Shown here: one piece after another, positions 37,800 to 48,296 of the stretch | Layout: every line of letters begins with the position of its first letter | Numbering within the stretch: position 1 is the first letter of the stretch | NCBI RefSeq assembly: GCF_001874645.1 | Contig: NZ_CP017886.1 | Location: forward strand, 744,001-808,000 | Direction of reading: 5' to 3' | Origin: Pseudomonas frederiksbergensis | GTDB lineage: Bacteria > Pseudomonadota > Gammaproteobacteria > Pseudomonadales > Pseudomonadaceae | DNA: 64,000 nt | The notes under the pieces: generated by a model | The model's database searches: none | Told to the model about the DNA's origin: nothing | The model's input: the letters and a program-made list of their open reading frames with translations, nothing else | Made by a program: the position numbers and the translations under genes

Positions 37800-39281
37800 T
37801 CAGGCGATAGCGCCCAAGAGCTTTTCCCACTCTTTGTTTTCTTTCTTCGACACGCCACCGAGCAAGTCGATCGCCTGGCGCAGACGGAAACGCGTCAGGT
37901 CCGGGCCAAGGATTTCCATCGCATCCAGTACCGAGACCGAACTGGCCTGACCGGTGATGGCTGCGAACATCAGCGGCATGGCATCACGCAACTTCAGTTC
38001 CAGGGACTCGACCACCGCTTGAATGGTCGCGGTGATGCTGTCCTTCTCCCACTGACGCAGGCTTTCGAGCTTCCACAGGATCAACTGCATCAGCTGACGA
38101 ACCTGATCGCCGGACAACTTCTTGGACTCGAACAACCTGGCATCCGGGTTCACGCCACCGGCGAAGAAGAACCCGGCCAACGGTGCGACCTGGCTGAAAA
38201 TTTCAACCCGACCCTGCACGTGCGGCGCGATCTTCATCATGTATTCAGGGTTCAGCGCCCAGGTCTGCAGGCGGCTGGCGAACTCTTCCACCGGCAGATC
38301 ACGCAACCATTGGCCGTTGAGCCACGACAGCTTCTCGATGTCGAAAATCGGTCCGCCGAGGGAAACGCGCTTCAGGTCGAAGTGGTCGACCATCTCCTGC
38401 AGCGAGAACTTCTCGCGCTCGTCAGGCATCGACCAGCCCATACGACCGAGGTAGTTGAGCATCGCTTCCGGCATGAAGCCCATGCGCTCGTAGAACGTTA
38501 CTGAAGTCGGGTTCTTGCGCTTGGACAGCTTGCTCTTGTCCGGGTTACGCAGCAGCGGCATGTAGCACAGCTCTGGTTGTTCCCAGCCAAAGTACTCGTA
38601 AAGCAGGATCAGCTTCGGCGCCGATGGCAGCCACTCTTCACCGCGCAATACGTGGGTGATGCCCATCAGGTGGTCGTCGACCACGTTGGCGAGGAAGTAG
38701 GTCGGCAGGCCGTCGGTCTTCATCAACACTTGCATGTCCATGCGATCCCACGGGATCTCGACGTCGCCACGGAGCATGTCCGGCACCACGCAGACGCCCT
38801 CGGTCGGCACCTTCATGCGGATGACGTGCGGCTCGCCAGCGGCCAGACGGCGCGCGACTTCTTCCTTGGAGAGCAACAGCGCACGGCCGTCGTAACGCGG
38901 GGTTTCGCCGCGGGCCATTTGCTCGGCGCGCATCTGATCCAGCTCGTCGCTCGTGCAGAAGCACGGGAACGCGTGCCCCAGATCGACGAGTTGCTGGCAG
39001 TACTTCTGATAGATGTCGCCACGCTCGCTCTGGCGATACGGACCGTGCGGGCCGCCCACATCCGGGCCTTCGCTCCAGTTGATGCCCAACCAGCGCAAGG
39101 CATCGAAAATCTGCTGTTCGGACTCGCGGGTCGAACGCAATTGGTCGGTGTCTTCAATCCGCAGGATGAACTCACCGCCATGCTGCTTGGCAAAGCAGTA
39201 GTTGAACAAAGCGATGTAAGCGGTGCCGACATGGGGATCGCCGGTAGGCGATGGCGCGATGCGAGTGCGGACGGTGGTCAT
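37800..39281 (-). CDS. gltX: Glutamyl-tRNA synthetase
   Basis: This 493-residue class I synthetase charges tRNA-Glu. The HIGH-type motif is [14 protein letters not shown] (near residue 9) and the KMSKS-type motif [12 protein letters not shown] (near 250); [19 protein letters not shown] is also typical. The start is ATG 39279-39281 ([13 protein letters not shown]); an upstream extension is not family-like. It lies on the same strand as, and upstream of, the two tRNA-Glu genes that encode its substrate. Confidence 0.98.
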   Translation of the reverse strand: MTTVRTRIAPSPTGDPHVGTAYIALFNYCFAKQHGGEFILRIEDTDQLRSTRESEQQIFDALRWLGINWSEGPDVGGPHGPYRQSERGDIYQKYCQQLVDLGHAFPCFCTSDELDQMRAEQMARGETPRYDGRALLLSKEEVARRLAAGEPHVIRMKVPTEGVCVVPDMLRGDVEIPWDRMDMQVLMKTDGLPTYFLANVVDDHLMGITHVLRGEEWLPSAPKLILLYEYFGWEQPELCYMPLLRNPDKSKLSKRKNPTSVTFYERMGFMPEAMLNYLGRMGWSMPDEREKFSLQEMVDHFDLKRVSLGGPIFDIEKLSWLNGQWLRDLPVEEFASRLQTWALNPEYMMKIAPHVQGRVEIFSQVAPLAGFFFAGGVNPDARLFESKKLSGDQVRQLMQLILWKLESLRQWEKDSITATIQAVVESLELKLRDAMPLMFAAITGQASSVSVLDAMEILGPDLTRFRLRQAIDLLGGVSKKENKEWEKLLGAIA

Positions 39282-39512
39282 GGCATGTCTCGAAAGAATA
39301 TAAAAAGCGGAGATGAAACAAAGGACGAATGGTAACAGGCGTTGCCCGCCCGGCTCCAGTGAGCAGGGCATTTAAGCCAACGTTGGGGCTACAAAAGGCT
39401 CTGGCACCGCTCAATGGCTGATTATCAATAAGTGGCATTTACCGCTTGTCGGCTATATGACAGATTCAAGCATTGATAAATCTCCTTACACTCTCTCGAC
39501 TACAGTCTGCCC

Positions 39513-40559
39513 ATGCCTGCCCAACTCAAGCGTCGCCTGTTTACTTTTCTGTTTATCGTCCTGCTGATTGCCGGGGGCTTCTTTGCTCAATGGTTCTTCA
39601 AGGGACGCTTTTACGAAAGCACCGATAACGCTTATGTCCAGGGTGAAATTACCCGCGTCTCCAGCCAGTTGGGCGCGCGCATTGAGGAAGTGCTGGTACA
39701 AGACAACCAACATGTCGAAAAAGGCCAGCTGCTGATCAAACTCGAAAGCGATGACTTTCATCTCGCCGTCGACCGCGCTAACGCCGCCCTCGCCACTCGC
39801 GAGGCCGAGCGCCTGCAAGCCCAGAGCAAACTGACACAACAAGCCAGCCTGATTGCCGCCAGCGAAGCCCAGGTCGCCTCGAGTCAGGCCACCCTCGGCC
39901 GCTCGCAAGTCGATTTGTCCCGCGCACAAACCCTGCGCAAGCCGGGTTACGTCTCGGAAGAACGGGTGACCACCCTCTCCGCCGACAACCATATCGCCCG
40001 CTCGCAAGTCGCCAAGGCCCAGGCTGATGCCCAAGGCCAGCGCCAGCAGGTCAACGCCTTGACGGCCGAGATCAAGCGCCTGGACGCCCAGATCGCCAAT
40101 GCCAAAACCGATCTGGCGCAGGCCCAACTGAACCTGACCCGCAGCGAAATCCACGCACCGATCAGTGGCCTGATCGGCCAACGTGCAGCCCGCAATGGTC
40201 AATACGTACAAGCCGGCGCTTACCTGCTGTCGATCGTCCCGGACCAGGACATCTGGATTCAGGCCAATTTCAAGGAAACCCAGATTGGCCACATGCAGCC
40301 AGGCCAGAAAGCCGAACTGACCTTCGATGCCTACAGTGACACACCGATCGAAGCCCGGGTCGACAGCCTGTTCGCCGCCTCGGGCGCGCAGTTCAGCCTG
40401 CTGCCACCCGACAATGCCACCGGCAACTTCACCAAAGTCGTCCAACGGATTCCGGTGAAACTGACCTTTGCCGCCGACAATCCGCTGCACAGCAAGATCC
40501 GCCCAGGCATGTCGGTCACCGTCAAAGTCAACATCAAAGACCCGGTCGATGGCCGGTGA
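39513..40559 (+). CDS. EmrA/HlyD-type membrane fusion protein
   Basis: This 348-residue periplasmic adaptor has an N-terminal anchor (about 8-28, LFTFLFIVLLIAGGFFAQWFF), two lipoyl half-motifs (ESTDNAYVQGEITRVSSQLGARIEEVLVQDNQHVEKGQLL, in parts; and APISGLIGQRAARNGQYVQAG), and a long alpha-helical hairpin with many Gln/Ala heptads between them (about 85-195). It links an inner membrane pump to an outer membrane channel. It overlaps the next gene by 11 nt, so the two form one unit; no outer membrane partner is adjacent. Confidence 0.92.
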   Translation: MPAQLKRRLFTFLFIVLLIAGGFFAQWFFKGRFYESTDNAYVQGEITRVSSQLGARIEEVLVQDNQHVEKGQLLIKLESDDFHLAVDRANAALATREAERLQAQSKLTQQASLIAASEAQVASSQATLGRSQVDLSRAQTLRKPGYVSEERVTTLSADNHIARSQVAKAQADAQGQRQQVNALTAEIKRLDAQIANAKTDLAQAQLNLTRSEIHAPISGLIGQRAARNGQYVQAGAYLLSIVPDQDIWIQANFKETQIGHMQPGQKAELTFDAYSDTPIEARVDSLFAASGAQFSLLPPDNATGNFTKVVQRIPVKLTFAADNPLHSKIRPGMSVTVKVNIKDPVDGR

Positions 40560-42099
40560 TCAACTGATCCGCCCGGTCGGCGAACCGACCCGGCGGGACT
40601 GGATTGCGGTGATGAGCGTGATGCTCGGCGCCTTCATGGCAGTGCTCGACATCCAGATCACCAACGCTTCGCTCAAAGACATTCAGGGCGCGCTGTCAGC
40701 GACTCTGGAAGAAGGCTCGTGGATTTCCACCTCGTACCTGGTGGCGGAAATCATCATGATCCCGCTCACTGCGTGGCTGGTGCAGTTGCTCTCGGCACGA
40801 CGGCTGGCCGTGTGGGTTTCGTTGGGCTTTCTTGGCGCGTCACTGCTCTGCTCGATGGCCTGGAGCCTGGAGAGCATGATCGTCTTCCGCGCCTTGCAGG
40901 GTTTCACCGGCGGCGCGCTGATCCCGCTGGCGTTCACCCTGACGCTGATCAAACTTCCCGAACACCATCGCGCCAAAGGCATGGCAATGTTCGCCATGAC
41001 CGCGACCTTCGCCCCCTCCATCGGCCCGACCATTGGTGGCTGGCTGACGGAGAACTGGGGCTGGAAGTACATTTTCTACATCAACGTACCGCCCGGACTG
41101 ATCATGATCGCCGGCCTGCTTTATGGCCTGGAGAAGAAAGAGTCGCACTGGGAGTTGCTGAAAAGCACCGACTACATGGGCATCCTCACGCTGGCGGTCG
41201 GCCTCGGTAGCTTGCAGGTGTTTCTTGAGGAAGGCCATCGCAAGGACTGGCTGGAGTCAAACCTGATCGTGACGCTGGGCTGCATCGCCCTGTTGAGCCT
41301 GATCACCTTTGTGATCGTGCAGGTGTCCAAGCCCAATCCGCTGATCAATCTGGGCATCTTGCGCAACCGCAACTTTGGCTTATCGAGCATTTCCAGCCTG
41401 GGCATGGGCGTGGGGCTGTACGGCTCGATTTATCTGCTGCCGCTGTACCTGGCGCAAATCCAGAACTACAACGCCTTGCAGATCGGCGAAGTGATCATGT
41501 GGATGGGCGTGCCGCAGTTGTTCCTGATTCCGCTGGTGCCGAAACTGATGAAGTTCATTTCACCGAAGTTACTCTGCACCCTCGGTTTTGGATTGTTTGG
41601 TTTCGCGAGCTTTTCTTCAGGCGCACTCAACCCGGACTTTGCCGGACCGCAGTTCAATCAGATCCAGCTCATCCGGGCGCTGGGCCAGCCGCTGATCATG
41701 GTGACCATCTCGCTGATCGCCACCGCCTACATCCTGCCGCAGGACGCCGGGTCGGCGTCGAGCCTGTTCAACATCCTGCGTAACCTTGGCGGCGCGATTG
41801 GCATCGCCCTGCTCGCGACCCTACTGGATGCGCGGACCAAGACCTACTTTGATTATTTACGGGAGTCGATCGTGCCGACCAACCCGCAGGTGGCTGAGCG
41901 CATGGCGAGCATGACCGATCGATTTGGCAGTGAGACGGCGGCGCTGGGCAAGCTCAGTGAGATTGCCCATCAGCAGGCCTCGATCATGGCCTACAACGAT
42001 GCGTTTCACTTTGTCGGGATTGCGCTGGGGGTGAGCATGCTGGCGATCTTGCTGACCAAGGCGTTGCCGGCGGGATTGAAAGCCGGCGAGGCACACTAG
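40549..42099 (+). CDS. EmrB-type DHA2 MFS multidrug transporter
   Basis: This 516-residue drug:proton antiporter has about 14 membrane helices. The DHA2 motif in helix 1 is MLGAFMAVLDIQITNASL (near residue 25); motif C-like GFTGGALIPLAFTL and FAPSIGPTIGGWL follow. The start ATG 40549 lies inside the end of the adaptor gene. Together they form an EmrAB-like tripartite efflux system for hydrophobic drugs or metabolites. Convergent with uvrB. Confidence 0.93.
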   Translation: MAGDQLIRPVGEPTRRDWIAVMSVMLGAFMAVLDIQITNASLKDIQGALSATLEEGSWISTSYLVAEIIMIPLTAWLVQLLSARRLAVWVSLGFLGASLLCSMAWSLESMIVFRALQGFTGGALIPLAFTLTLIKLPEHHRAKGMAMFAMTATFAPSIGPTIGGWLTENWGWKYIFYINVPPGLIMIAGLLYGLEKKESHWELLKSTDYMGILTLAVGLGSLQVFLEEGHRKDWLESNLIVTLGCIALLSLITFVIVQVSKPNPLINLGILRNRNFGLSSISSLGMGVGLYGSIYLLPLYLAQIQNYNALQIGEVIMWMGVPQLFLIPLVPKLMKFISPKLLCTLGFGLFGFASFSSGALNPDFAGPQFNQIQLIRALGQPLIMVTISLIATAYILPQDAGSASSLFNILRNLGGAIGIALLATLLDARTKTYFDYLRESIVPTNPQVAERMASMTDRFGSETAALGKLSEIAHQQASIMAYNDAFHFVGIALGVSMLAILLTKALPAGLKAGEAH

Positions 42100-42108
42100 C
42101 CTCACCCC

Positions 42109-42205
42109 GTAGGAGCTGCCGCAGGCTGCGATCTTTTCAATGGATAATGTGGCCGCCCGGATGGACGCCAAGATCAAAAGATCGCAGCCTTCGGCAGCTC
42201 CTACG
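42109..42205. repeat. REP pair (BIME)
   Basis: GTAGGAGCTGCCGCAGGCTG and an inverted copy ending GGCAGCTCCTAC are 38 bp apart, between the convergent emrB-like gene and uvrB. The position suits a role in mRNA 3' end protection or termination. Confidence 0.88.
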
Positions 42206-42223
42206 CTGACCCTATCGAATGCA

Positions 42224-44239
42224 TCAGACGGTCAACAACCGCTCGCGCATCTTGGCGATTTCGTCGCGTGTCTGCGCAGCGGCTTCGAACTCCAGGTCGC
42301 GGGCGAGCTGGTACATCTTCTCTTCCAGCTGACGAATGCGCTTGGCGATTTCGCTCGGCGAACGCCATTCGTTTTCGTACCTGGCGCTTTCCTCGGCAGC
42401 CTTGGCCATGCCCTTGCGCTTCTTGCTGCGCGAGCCCGGCACGACGGCGCCTTCCATGATGTCGGCAACGTCCTTGAACACGCCTTTGGGGGTAATGCCA
42501 TTCGCCAGGTTGAAGGCGATTTGTTTGTCGCGACGACGCTCGGTCTCGCCAATCGCCCGCTCCATCGACCCGGTGATCCGGTCGGCATACAGAATCGCCC
42601 GGCCATTGAGGTTCCGCGCCGCGCGGCCGATGGTCTGGATCAGTGAACGCTCGGAACGCAGGAAACCCTCCTTGTCCGCATCGAGAATCGCCACCAGTGA
42701 CACTTCCGGCATGTCCAGACCTTCACGCAGCAGGTTGATCCCCACCAGCACATCGAAGGTGCCCAGACGCAAATCGCGGATGATCTCGACCCGCTCCACG
42801 GTATCAATGTCCGAGTGCAGATAACGTACCCGCACACCGTGGTCGGCGAGGTAGTCGGTCAAGTCTTCGGACATGCGCTTGGTCAGCGTGGTCACCAGCA
42901 CCCGCTCCTCCAGCGCCACCCGCTTGGTGATTTCCGAGAGCAAGTCGTCGACCTGAGTCAGCGCCGGACGGATTTCAATTTGCGGGTCGACCAGACCGGT
43001 CGGCCGCACCAACTGTTCGATCACTCGACCGGCGTGTTCCGCTTCGTAATTGCCCGGGGTCGCCGAGACGAAAATCGTCTGCGGACTGATGCTTTCCCAT
43101 TCATCAAAACGCATCGGCCGGTTGTCCAGTGCCGACGGCAGCCGGAAACCGTATTCGACCAGCGTCTCTTTGCGTGAGCGGTCGCCCTTATACATCGCAC
43201 CGACCTGCGGTACGCTGACGTGAGACTCGTCGATCACCAGCAAGGCATCGGCTGGCAGATAGTCAAACAAGGTGGGCGGCGGCTCACCGGACTCACGGCC
43301 CGACAAGTAGCGCGAGTAGTTTTCAATACCGTTGCAGTAACCCAGCTCCAGTATCATCTCGAGGTCAAAACGGGTGCGCTGCTCCAGCCTTTGAGCTTCC
43401 ACCAGTTTATTGTTGGAGCGCAGGTATTCCAGACGCTCCTGTAGCTCAACCTTGATCCCTTCGATGGCCCCCAGCAGGGTTTCTCGCGGCGTTACATAGT
43501 GGCTCTTCGGATAGAAGGTGAAACGCGGCAGCTGGCGAATCACTTCGCCGGTCAACGGATCGAAAGCAGAAATTTTCTCCACTTCATCATCGAAGAGTTC
43601 AATACGGATCGCTTCAAAATCGGATTCCGCCGGGTGGATATCAATCACATCGCCGCGCACGCGGAAGGTCGCTCGGGCAAAATCCATGTCATTGCGGGTG
43701 TATTGCAGGTCGGCCAACCGGCGCAGCAAGGCGCGCTGATCGAGCTTGTCGCCCCGATCGACGTGCAGCACCATTTTGAGATAGGTTTCCGGGCTGCCCA
43801 AACCGTAAATGCACGACACCGTGGTGACGATGATCGCGTCCTTGCGCTCCAGCAACGCTTTGGTTGCCGACAGACGCATCTGCTCGATATGGTCGTTGAT
43901 CGAGGCATCTTTCTCGATGAAGGTGTCGGAGGACGGCACGTAGGCTTCGGGCTGGTAGTAGTCGTAGTAGGAAACGAAGTACTCCACCGCGTTGTTCGGG
44001 AAGAACGCCTTGAACTCGCCGTACAGTTGCGCGGCCAGCGTCTTGTTCGGCGCCAGCACCAGCGTCGGCCGCTGTACCTGGGCGATCACGTTGGCGATGC
44101 TGAAGGTCTTGCCCGAACCGGTCACACCGAGCAACGTCTGGTGCGCCAGCCCGGCCTCGATGCCCTCGACCATCAAACGGATGGCTTCCGGCTGATCGCC
44201 GGCGGGCTCGAAACGGGTGACTAGCTGGAATTCAGACAT
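42224..44239 (-). CDS. uvrB: Excinuclease ABC subunit B
   Basis: This 671-residue DNA repair helicase-like protein loads UvrC at lesions. It has Walker [14 protein letters not shown] (near 38), the beta-hairpin region [21 protein letters not shown] (in part), the [17 protein letters not shown] motif, helicase motifs [21 protein letters not shown] (in part) and the C-terminal UVR domain ([21 protein letters not shown]). The start ATG 44237-44239 gives the family N-terminus [16 protein letters not shown]. No convincing TA-rich LexA box is seen upstream. Confidence 0.98.
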   Translation of the reverse strand: MSEFQLVTRFEPAGDQPEAIRLMVEGIEAGLAHQTLLGVTGSGKTFSIANVIAQVQRPTLVLAPNKTLAAQLYGEFKAFFPNNAVEYFVSYYDYYQPEAYVPSSDTFIEKDASINDHIEQMRLSATKALLERKDAIIVTTVSCIYGLGSPETYLKMVLHVDRGDKLDQRALLRRLADLQYTRNDMDFARATFRVRGDVIDIHPAESDFEAIRIELFDDEVEKISAFDPLTGEVIRQLPRFTFYPKSHYVTPRETLLGAIEGIKVELQERLEYLRSNNKLVEAQRLEQRTRFDLEMILELGYCNGIENYSRYLSGRESGEPPPTLFDYLPADALLVIDESHVSVPQVGAMYKGDRSRKETLVEYGFRLPSALDNRPMRFDEWESISPQTIFVSATPGNYEAEHAGRVIEQLVRPTGLVDPQIEIRPALTQVDDLLSEITKRVALEERVLVTTLTKRMSEDLTDYLADHGVRVRYLHSDIDTVERVEIIRDLRLGTFDVLVGINLLREGLDMPEVSLVAILDADKEGFLRSERSLIQTIGRAARNLNGRAILYADRITGSMERAIGETERRRDKQIAFNLANGITPKGVFKDVADIMEGAVVPGSRSKKRKGMAKAAEESARYENEWRSPSEIAKRIRQLEEKMYQLARDLEFEAAAQTRDEIAKMRERLLTV

Positions 44240-44588
44240 ATCGTACCTATTGGTTTCCAGGGAGAGGCTCACTTCGGCGCGAGCAAGCGCGCCAGAACGG
44301 TGAAGACCGCTCACGACGAATGTCGCAGGGAAAAATCATGATAACCGTTGATGTGGTGCCGAATACCTCTAGTTTCAAGGCAATCGTCCTACATACCCCT
44401 CAGCCATTGACGTGACAATAAGGCGAACGGCCGAAAAATAATCCGAAAAAACCTGCCCAAAAAGCGGAAACGCCTGTCGCCGCGCCCAGTGTTGGCCTCT
44501 ATACTAGCTCCCCGTTTGTGCACCGCTCTAGTGCATTCGGCTGGAGCGCCACATGTCCCTCCACATTCCATTCAGAGCCGCCGCAATA
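44240..44588. other. Divergent intergenic region uvrB / aminotransferase
   Basis: These 349 bp hold no gene. A TATACT hexamer at 44500-44505 could be a -10 for the aminotransferase, with no good -35. CTG-N10-CAG occurs at about 44474-44489 but the centre is GC-rich, so it is not called a LexA site. Confidence 0.4.
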
Positions 44589-45785
44589 ATGAGCCTCTTC
44601 TCCGCTGTCGAAATGGCACCACGCGATCCAATCCTGGGCCTCAACGAAGCATTCAACGCTGATACCCGTACCAACAAGGTCAACCTGGGAGTCGGTGTTT
44701 ATTGCAACGAGGAGGGGCGAATTCCACTCCTGCGAGCCGTTGTCGAAGCCGAGACGATTCGCGCTGCTCAACACGCTTCCCGTGGCTACCTGCCGATCGA
44801 CGGCATCGCGGCCTACGACCAAGCCGTGCAAAAGCTGCTGTTTGGTAAAGACTCGCCTCTGCTCGCCGCTGGCCGGGTTGTCACCGCTCAGTCCGTCGGC
44901 GGTACCGGCGCGCTGAAAATCGGCGCTGACTTCCTCAAGCAACTGCTGCCGAACGCCGTAGTGGCCATCAGCGACCCAAGCTGGGAAAACCACCGCGCTC
45001 TGTTCGAAACCGCCGGCTTCCCGGTTCAGAACTATCGCTACTACGATGCGGCGACTCACGACGTGAATCGCGCCGGCCTGCTGGAAGACCTGAACGCCCT
45101 GCCGGCTGGTTCGATCGTCGTTCTGCACGCGTGCTGCCACAACCCGACCGGTGTCGACCTGAGCCCGGCCGACTGGAACAACGTGCTGGACGTGATCAAG
45201 GCGAAAAACCACGTACCCTTCCTCGACATGGCCTATCAGGGCTTTGGCGATGGCATCGACGAAGACGCCGCCGCTGTGCGCCTGTTCGCCGAGTCGGGTC
45301 TTAACTTCTTCGTTTCCAGTTCGTTCTCCAAATCGTTCTCGCTGTACGGCGAACGTGTTGGCGCGCTGTCGATCGTCAGCGAATCGAAAGAAGAAAGCGC
45401 TCGCGTGCTGTCGCAAGTCAAACGCGTGATCCGCACCAACTACTCCAACCCGCCGACCCACGGTGCAGCCATCGTTGCCGCCGTGCTGAACAGCCCTGAG
45501 CTGCGCGCCCAGTGGGAACAGGAACTGGCCGAAATGCGTCTGCGCATTCGCGGCATGCGCACGCAGATGGTCGATCTGCTGGCGAAACACGCGCCTGACC
45601 ACGACTTCAGCTTCGTCGGTCGTCAATGCGGCATGTTCTCGTACTCCGGCCTGACGGTTGAGCAAGTCACCCGTCTGCGCAACGAGTTCGGCATTTACGC
45701 CCTCGACACCGGCCGCATCTGCGTGGCCACGCTTAACCAGAGCAACATCGACGTGGTGACCAAGGCCATCGCTCAGGTGATCTAA
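44589..45785 (+). CDS. Aspartate/aromatic amino acid aminotransferase
   Basis: This 398-residue class I PLP aminotransferase of the AspC/TyrB group exchanges amino groups between glutamate and aromatic or acidic amino acids. The PLP lysine is in SSSFSKSFSLYGERVG (near 246), with HACCHNPTGVDLS near 186 and the Arg386-type residue in GRICVATLN. I chose ATG 44589 (SLFSAVEMAPRDPILGLNEAF), the family N-terminus, over an ATG 12 codons upstream. Its position next to uvrB matches PAO1 as recalled. Confidence 0.93.
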   Translation: MSLFSAVEMAPRDPILGLNEAFNADTRTNKVNLGVGVYCNEEGRIPLLRAVVEAETIRAAQHASRGYLPIDGIAAYDQAVQKLLFGKDSPLLAAGRVVTAQSVGGTGALKIGADFLKQLLPNAVVAISDPSWENHRALFETAGFPVQNYRYYDAATHDVNRAGLLEDLNALPAGSIVVLHACCHNPTGVDLSPADWNNVLDVIKAKNHVPFLDMAYQGFGDGIDEDAAAVRLFAESGLNFFVSSSFSKSFSLYGERVGALSIVSESKEESARVLSQVKRVIRTNYSNPPTHGAAIVAAVLNSPELRAQWEQELAEMRLRIRGMRTQMVDLLAKHAPDHDFSFVGRQCGMFSYSGLTVEQVTRLRNEFGIYALDTGRICVATLNQSNIDVVTKAIAQVI

Positions 45786-45801
45786 GCCACACGCGCAACA
45801 G

Positions 45802-45832
45802 AAAAGGGGAAGCCGTTTGGCTTCCCCTTTTC
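45802..45832 (+). terminator. Terminator after the aminotransferase gene
   Basis: AAAAGGGGAAGCC-GTTT-GGCTTCCCCTTTTCG is a perfect 13-bp stem 17 nt after the stop. Confidence 0.88.
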
Positions 45833-45898
45833 GTTGGTGGCCAGATAGTTTCCGGCTTACACGACTTGCGCTCTAAACTGTCAATCGATGTGGCTGCT

Positions 45899-45928
45899 CA
45901 AAGATCGCAGCCTGCGGCAGCTCCTACG
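45899..45928. repeat. Single REP unit
   Basis: AAGATCGCAGCCTGCGGCAGCTCCTAC is a lone copy, 28 bp before the small membrane protein gene; all other REPs in the window are paired or tripled. Confidence 0.8.
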
Positions 45929-45955
45929 GCGCCCCCTTCCCAATTGAGAGATCTT

Positions 45956-46159
45956 ATGAAGAACGATGATTTACGCGCTGACCGCGATGAAGACCTGGAC
46001 CACTTCGTACCACGCAACCAGACCAAACGCAGCAGCGGACTGGTGTGGCAGGTTGCCTTGGGCGTGTTTCTCGGCGGCCTGGCCCTGTGGCTGGTGCAAC
46101 TGGCCGCCACGTCGCTGTATGCCAAGTTCTTGCTCGGCACCTTCACCTTCGGCGGCTAA
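45956..46159 (+). CDS. Small single-pass membrane protein
   Basis: This 67-residue protein has a charged N-terminus (MKNDDLRADRDEDLDHFVPR) and one membrane helix (about 30-52, VWQVALGVFLGGLALWLVQLAA). ATG 45956 follows a weak GAGAG. It is convergent with the next gene, 6 bp between stops. I do not recognise a family with a known function; short proteins of this layout are common near tyrosine aminotransferase genes in Pseudomonas, as far as I recall. Confidence 0.65.
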   Translation: MKNDDLRADRDEDLDHFVPRNQTKRSSGLVWQVALGVFLGGLALWLVQLAATSLYAKFLLGTFTFGG

Positions 46160-46165
46160 GGTCGA

Positions 46166-46399
46166 TCAGCCCGCCAGCTCAGTCGACCGCTGACTGGCGG
46201 CGTCGTCATAAGCCACATACAGCGATTCGGCAACCTGACTTTTGATCGCTTTGGTGCTTTCCAGCCCCAGCACAAACCCTTCGGCCTTGCCGCCAGCACG
46301 ATTCAGCTCGTCAGCGGTGCTCGCCTGAGTGATCGCGTCGAAGAGTTTCTCGGCATGCGGCCCAACGCCTTTGGGCAGGCTGATCTGAGCTATGCTCAT
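46166..46399 (-). CDS. Small hypothetical protein
   Basis: This 77-residue protein starts at ATG 46397-46399, with GAGGTG upstream; longer frames lack a ribosome site. It is soluble, with SIAQISLPKGVGPHAEKLFDAI and a helical C-terminal half (STKAIKSQVAESLYVAYDDAASQ). The family is not recognised. It lies just left of the tRNA-Asn island junction, on the chromosomal side. Confidence 0.6.
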   Translation of the reverse strand: MSIAQISLPKGVGPHAEKLFDAITQASTADELNRAGGKAEGFVLGLESTKAIKSQVAESLYVAYDDAASQRSTELAG

Positions 46400-46651
46400 A
46401 CGAACACCTCGCGCAGCATTGACGAAGTGAACAGTGGTGGGTGAGTCATGACGCGTACCTTTTCGGCTGAGGGCCGGTAGCGCGTGAAACCACTTCCGGG
46501 ACGCCATGGTAGACCTCTGCCACGATTCTGGTAACCGCCAATGGCTGACAGCCCCCTTCTCGCCCCGGAATCACCACCACTCGACTGAAAATGTATCATT
46601 CAAACAATCCAGGCTTGACTTGTTCTTTTTAATCAGTAACATACAGCGCAT

Positions 46652-46727
<76 letters not shown>

Positions 46728-46772
46728 GACAAGGTTCCAGAGAAGGCTTTCAAAATCTCTGAAACCCCCGAA

Positions 46773-46798
46773 AAACCCGCCTTCTGGCGGGTTTTTTC
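46773..46798 (+). terminator. Terminator just inside the island
   Basis: AAACCCGCC-TTCT-GGCGGGTTTTTTCG is a strong plus-strand terminator 45 nt after tRNA-Asn, before the integrase. Confidence 0.88.
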
Positions 46799-46889
46799 GT
46801 TTTGGCGTTCTGTCGGATTCCGGTGGGTACCAGCCATTTTAAGGGTAGAGTTTGGGATAAAGGTCAGTTCGATAAAAGGGAGTACCCTT

Positions 46890-48211
46890 ATGTCGCGCAC
46901 TACTGCTCCACTCTCCGACGCCGCTTGCCGTTCGGCCAAGCCCACAGATGCACCTACAAGCTTTTTGACGGCGACGGCCTTTACCTTCTAGTCCAACCCA
47001 ATGGCCGCAAAGGCTGGCGTCTCAGATACGTCAAACCTGATGGCCGGGAAGGACTGACCTCATTCGGCAACTACCCCATCGTTGGCCTCGCGGATGCGCG
47101 CCGCAAGCGCTTGGAGGTCAAGCGAATGCTGGCGGATGGCATTGACCCTATAGGAGCCAAGAACCAAGCCAAGACGGACGCTCTGATCAAAGGCCGCACC
47201 TTTGAAAGCGTTGCCCTCGGCTGGCACACGGAAATGTCAGCCAAGTGGGCACCGGACTATTCCAAGACAGTGATGAGTCGCCTCAAAACTCACCTCTTCC
47301 CACTGATCGGCGCCCGCGCCATTGTCGACCTTGATACCCACGACCTTATGCGGCCCCTGGACGCGATTAAGAAGCGCGGAACGATAGAGATTGCTTTAAG
47401 GGTACAAAACTACCTGCAGAGCATCATGCGCGAGGCAAAGCGCCTCCGGCTTATCACCGTAAACCCTGCTTACGACCTCGTAGGCTCGATCAAAGCCTCG
47501 CGGGTCGTCCACCGCCCCGCCTTATCCTTATCGCGCTTGCCTGAATTGCAGGAACGGATCGACACCTATAAAGGCCGCGCACTTACCCGGCTGACGGTCT
47601 TGCTGTCGCTGCACGTGTTTGTACGCTCCAGCGAGCTGCGCTTCGCCCGCTGGAGCGAGTTCGACCTCAAACGTGGCGTCTGGGAAATACCCGACACGCG
47701 ACCAGCGTTGGAAGGCGTACCCTTTTCCACAAGGGGTACGAAGATGGCAGGCGATATCCATCTTGTACCCTTATCGCCGCAAGCGGTCGCTTTGCTCGAG
47801 CAGATCCAAGCAATCACAGGCAAATTTGACTTGGTGTTCGCAGGCGATACCAAGTCTTGGAAACCAATGTCCGAAAACACCGTGAACAGCGCGCTTCGGA
47901 AAATGGGGTACGACACCAAAACCGAGATCTGCGGCCATGGCTTTCGTTCGATGGCCTGCAGCGCACTGATCGAGTCGGGTTTGTGGACGGACACAGCCAT
48001 CGAGCGGCAGATGAGCCACAAGGAACGCAACAACGTCCGCGCCGCTTACATCCACAAGGCCGAATTCATCGAGGAGCGCAGGCTGATCATGAACTGGTGG
48101 AGTCGCTACCTTGAGGCCAATCAGCAGGAGCATGTCAGCCCACGCGAATTCGCCAATCAGACCGGTGCGAATGTCTCTCGACTAAAAGCAAAACGTGGCG
48201 CAACTGAGTAA
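46890..48211 (+). pseudogene. P4-type tyrosine integrase, frameshifted near the N-terminus
   Basis: The natural start is ATG 46890 with AAAAGGGAG upstream; it encodes SRTTAPLSDAACRSAKPTDAP, the usual P4 integrase opening. At about 46953-46955 the frame must shift by one missing base to reach YKLFDGDGLYLLVQPNGRKGW, after which the frame is open to 48211. The rest is complete: DUF4102 arm-binding domain, SAM-like core and catalytic Arg (VFVRSSELRFARW), His-x-x-Arg (HGFRSMACSAL) and Tyr (RAAYIHKAEF). An unshifted alternative start upstream would give an unusual N-terminus. Total about 440 residues if restored. Sequencing error is an alternative explanation. Confidence 0.85.
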
Positions 48212-48253
48212 GCGCTCGGTCCTCATATCTCAGTGATCCGCTTGTCCACGCGG

Positions 48254-48296
48254 GTCCATCCAAACAGGGCTGCAAAGCCGCCCTGCTTGGACGGAC
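48254..48296 (+). terminator. Large inverted repeat after the integrase
   Basis: GTCCATCC-AAACAGGGC and GCCCTGCTTGGACGGAC form a long imperfect hairpin about 45 nt after the integrase stop. No T-run follows; it may be a terminator or a recombination-related structure. Confidence 0.4.

Noticed and set aside
44474..44489. LexA box between uvrB and the aminotransferase gene
   Set aside because: CTG-N10-CAG spacing fits, but the centre TCGCCGCGCC lacks the TA-rich core of real LexA sites.
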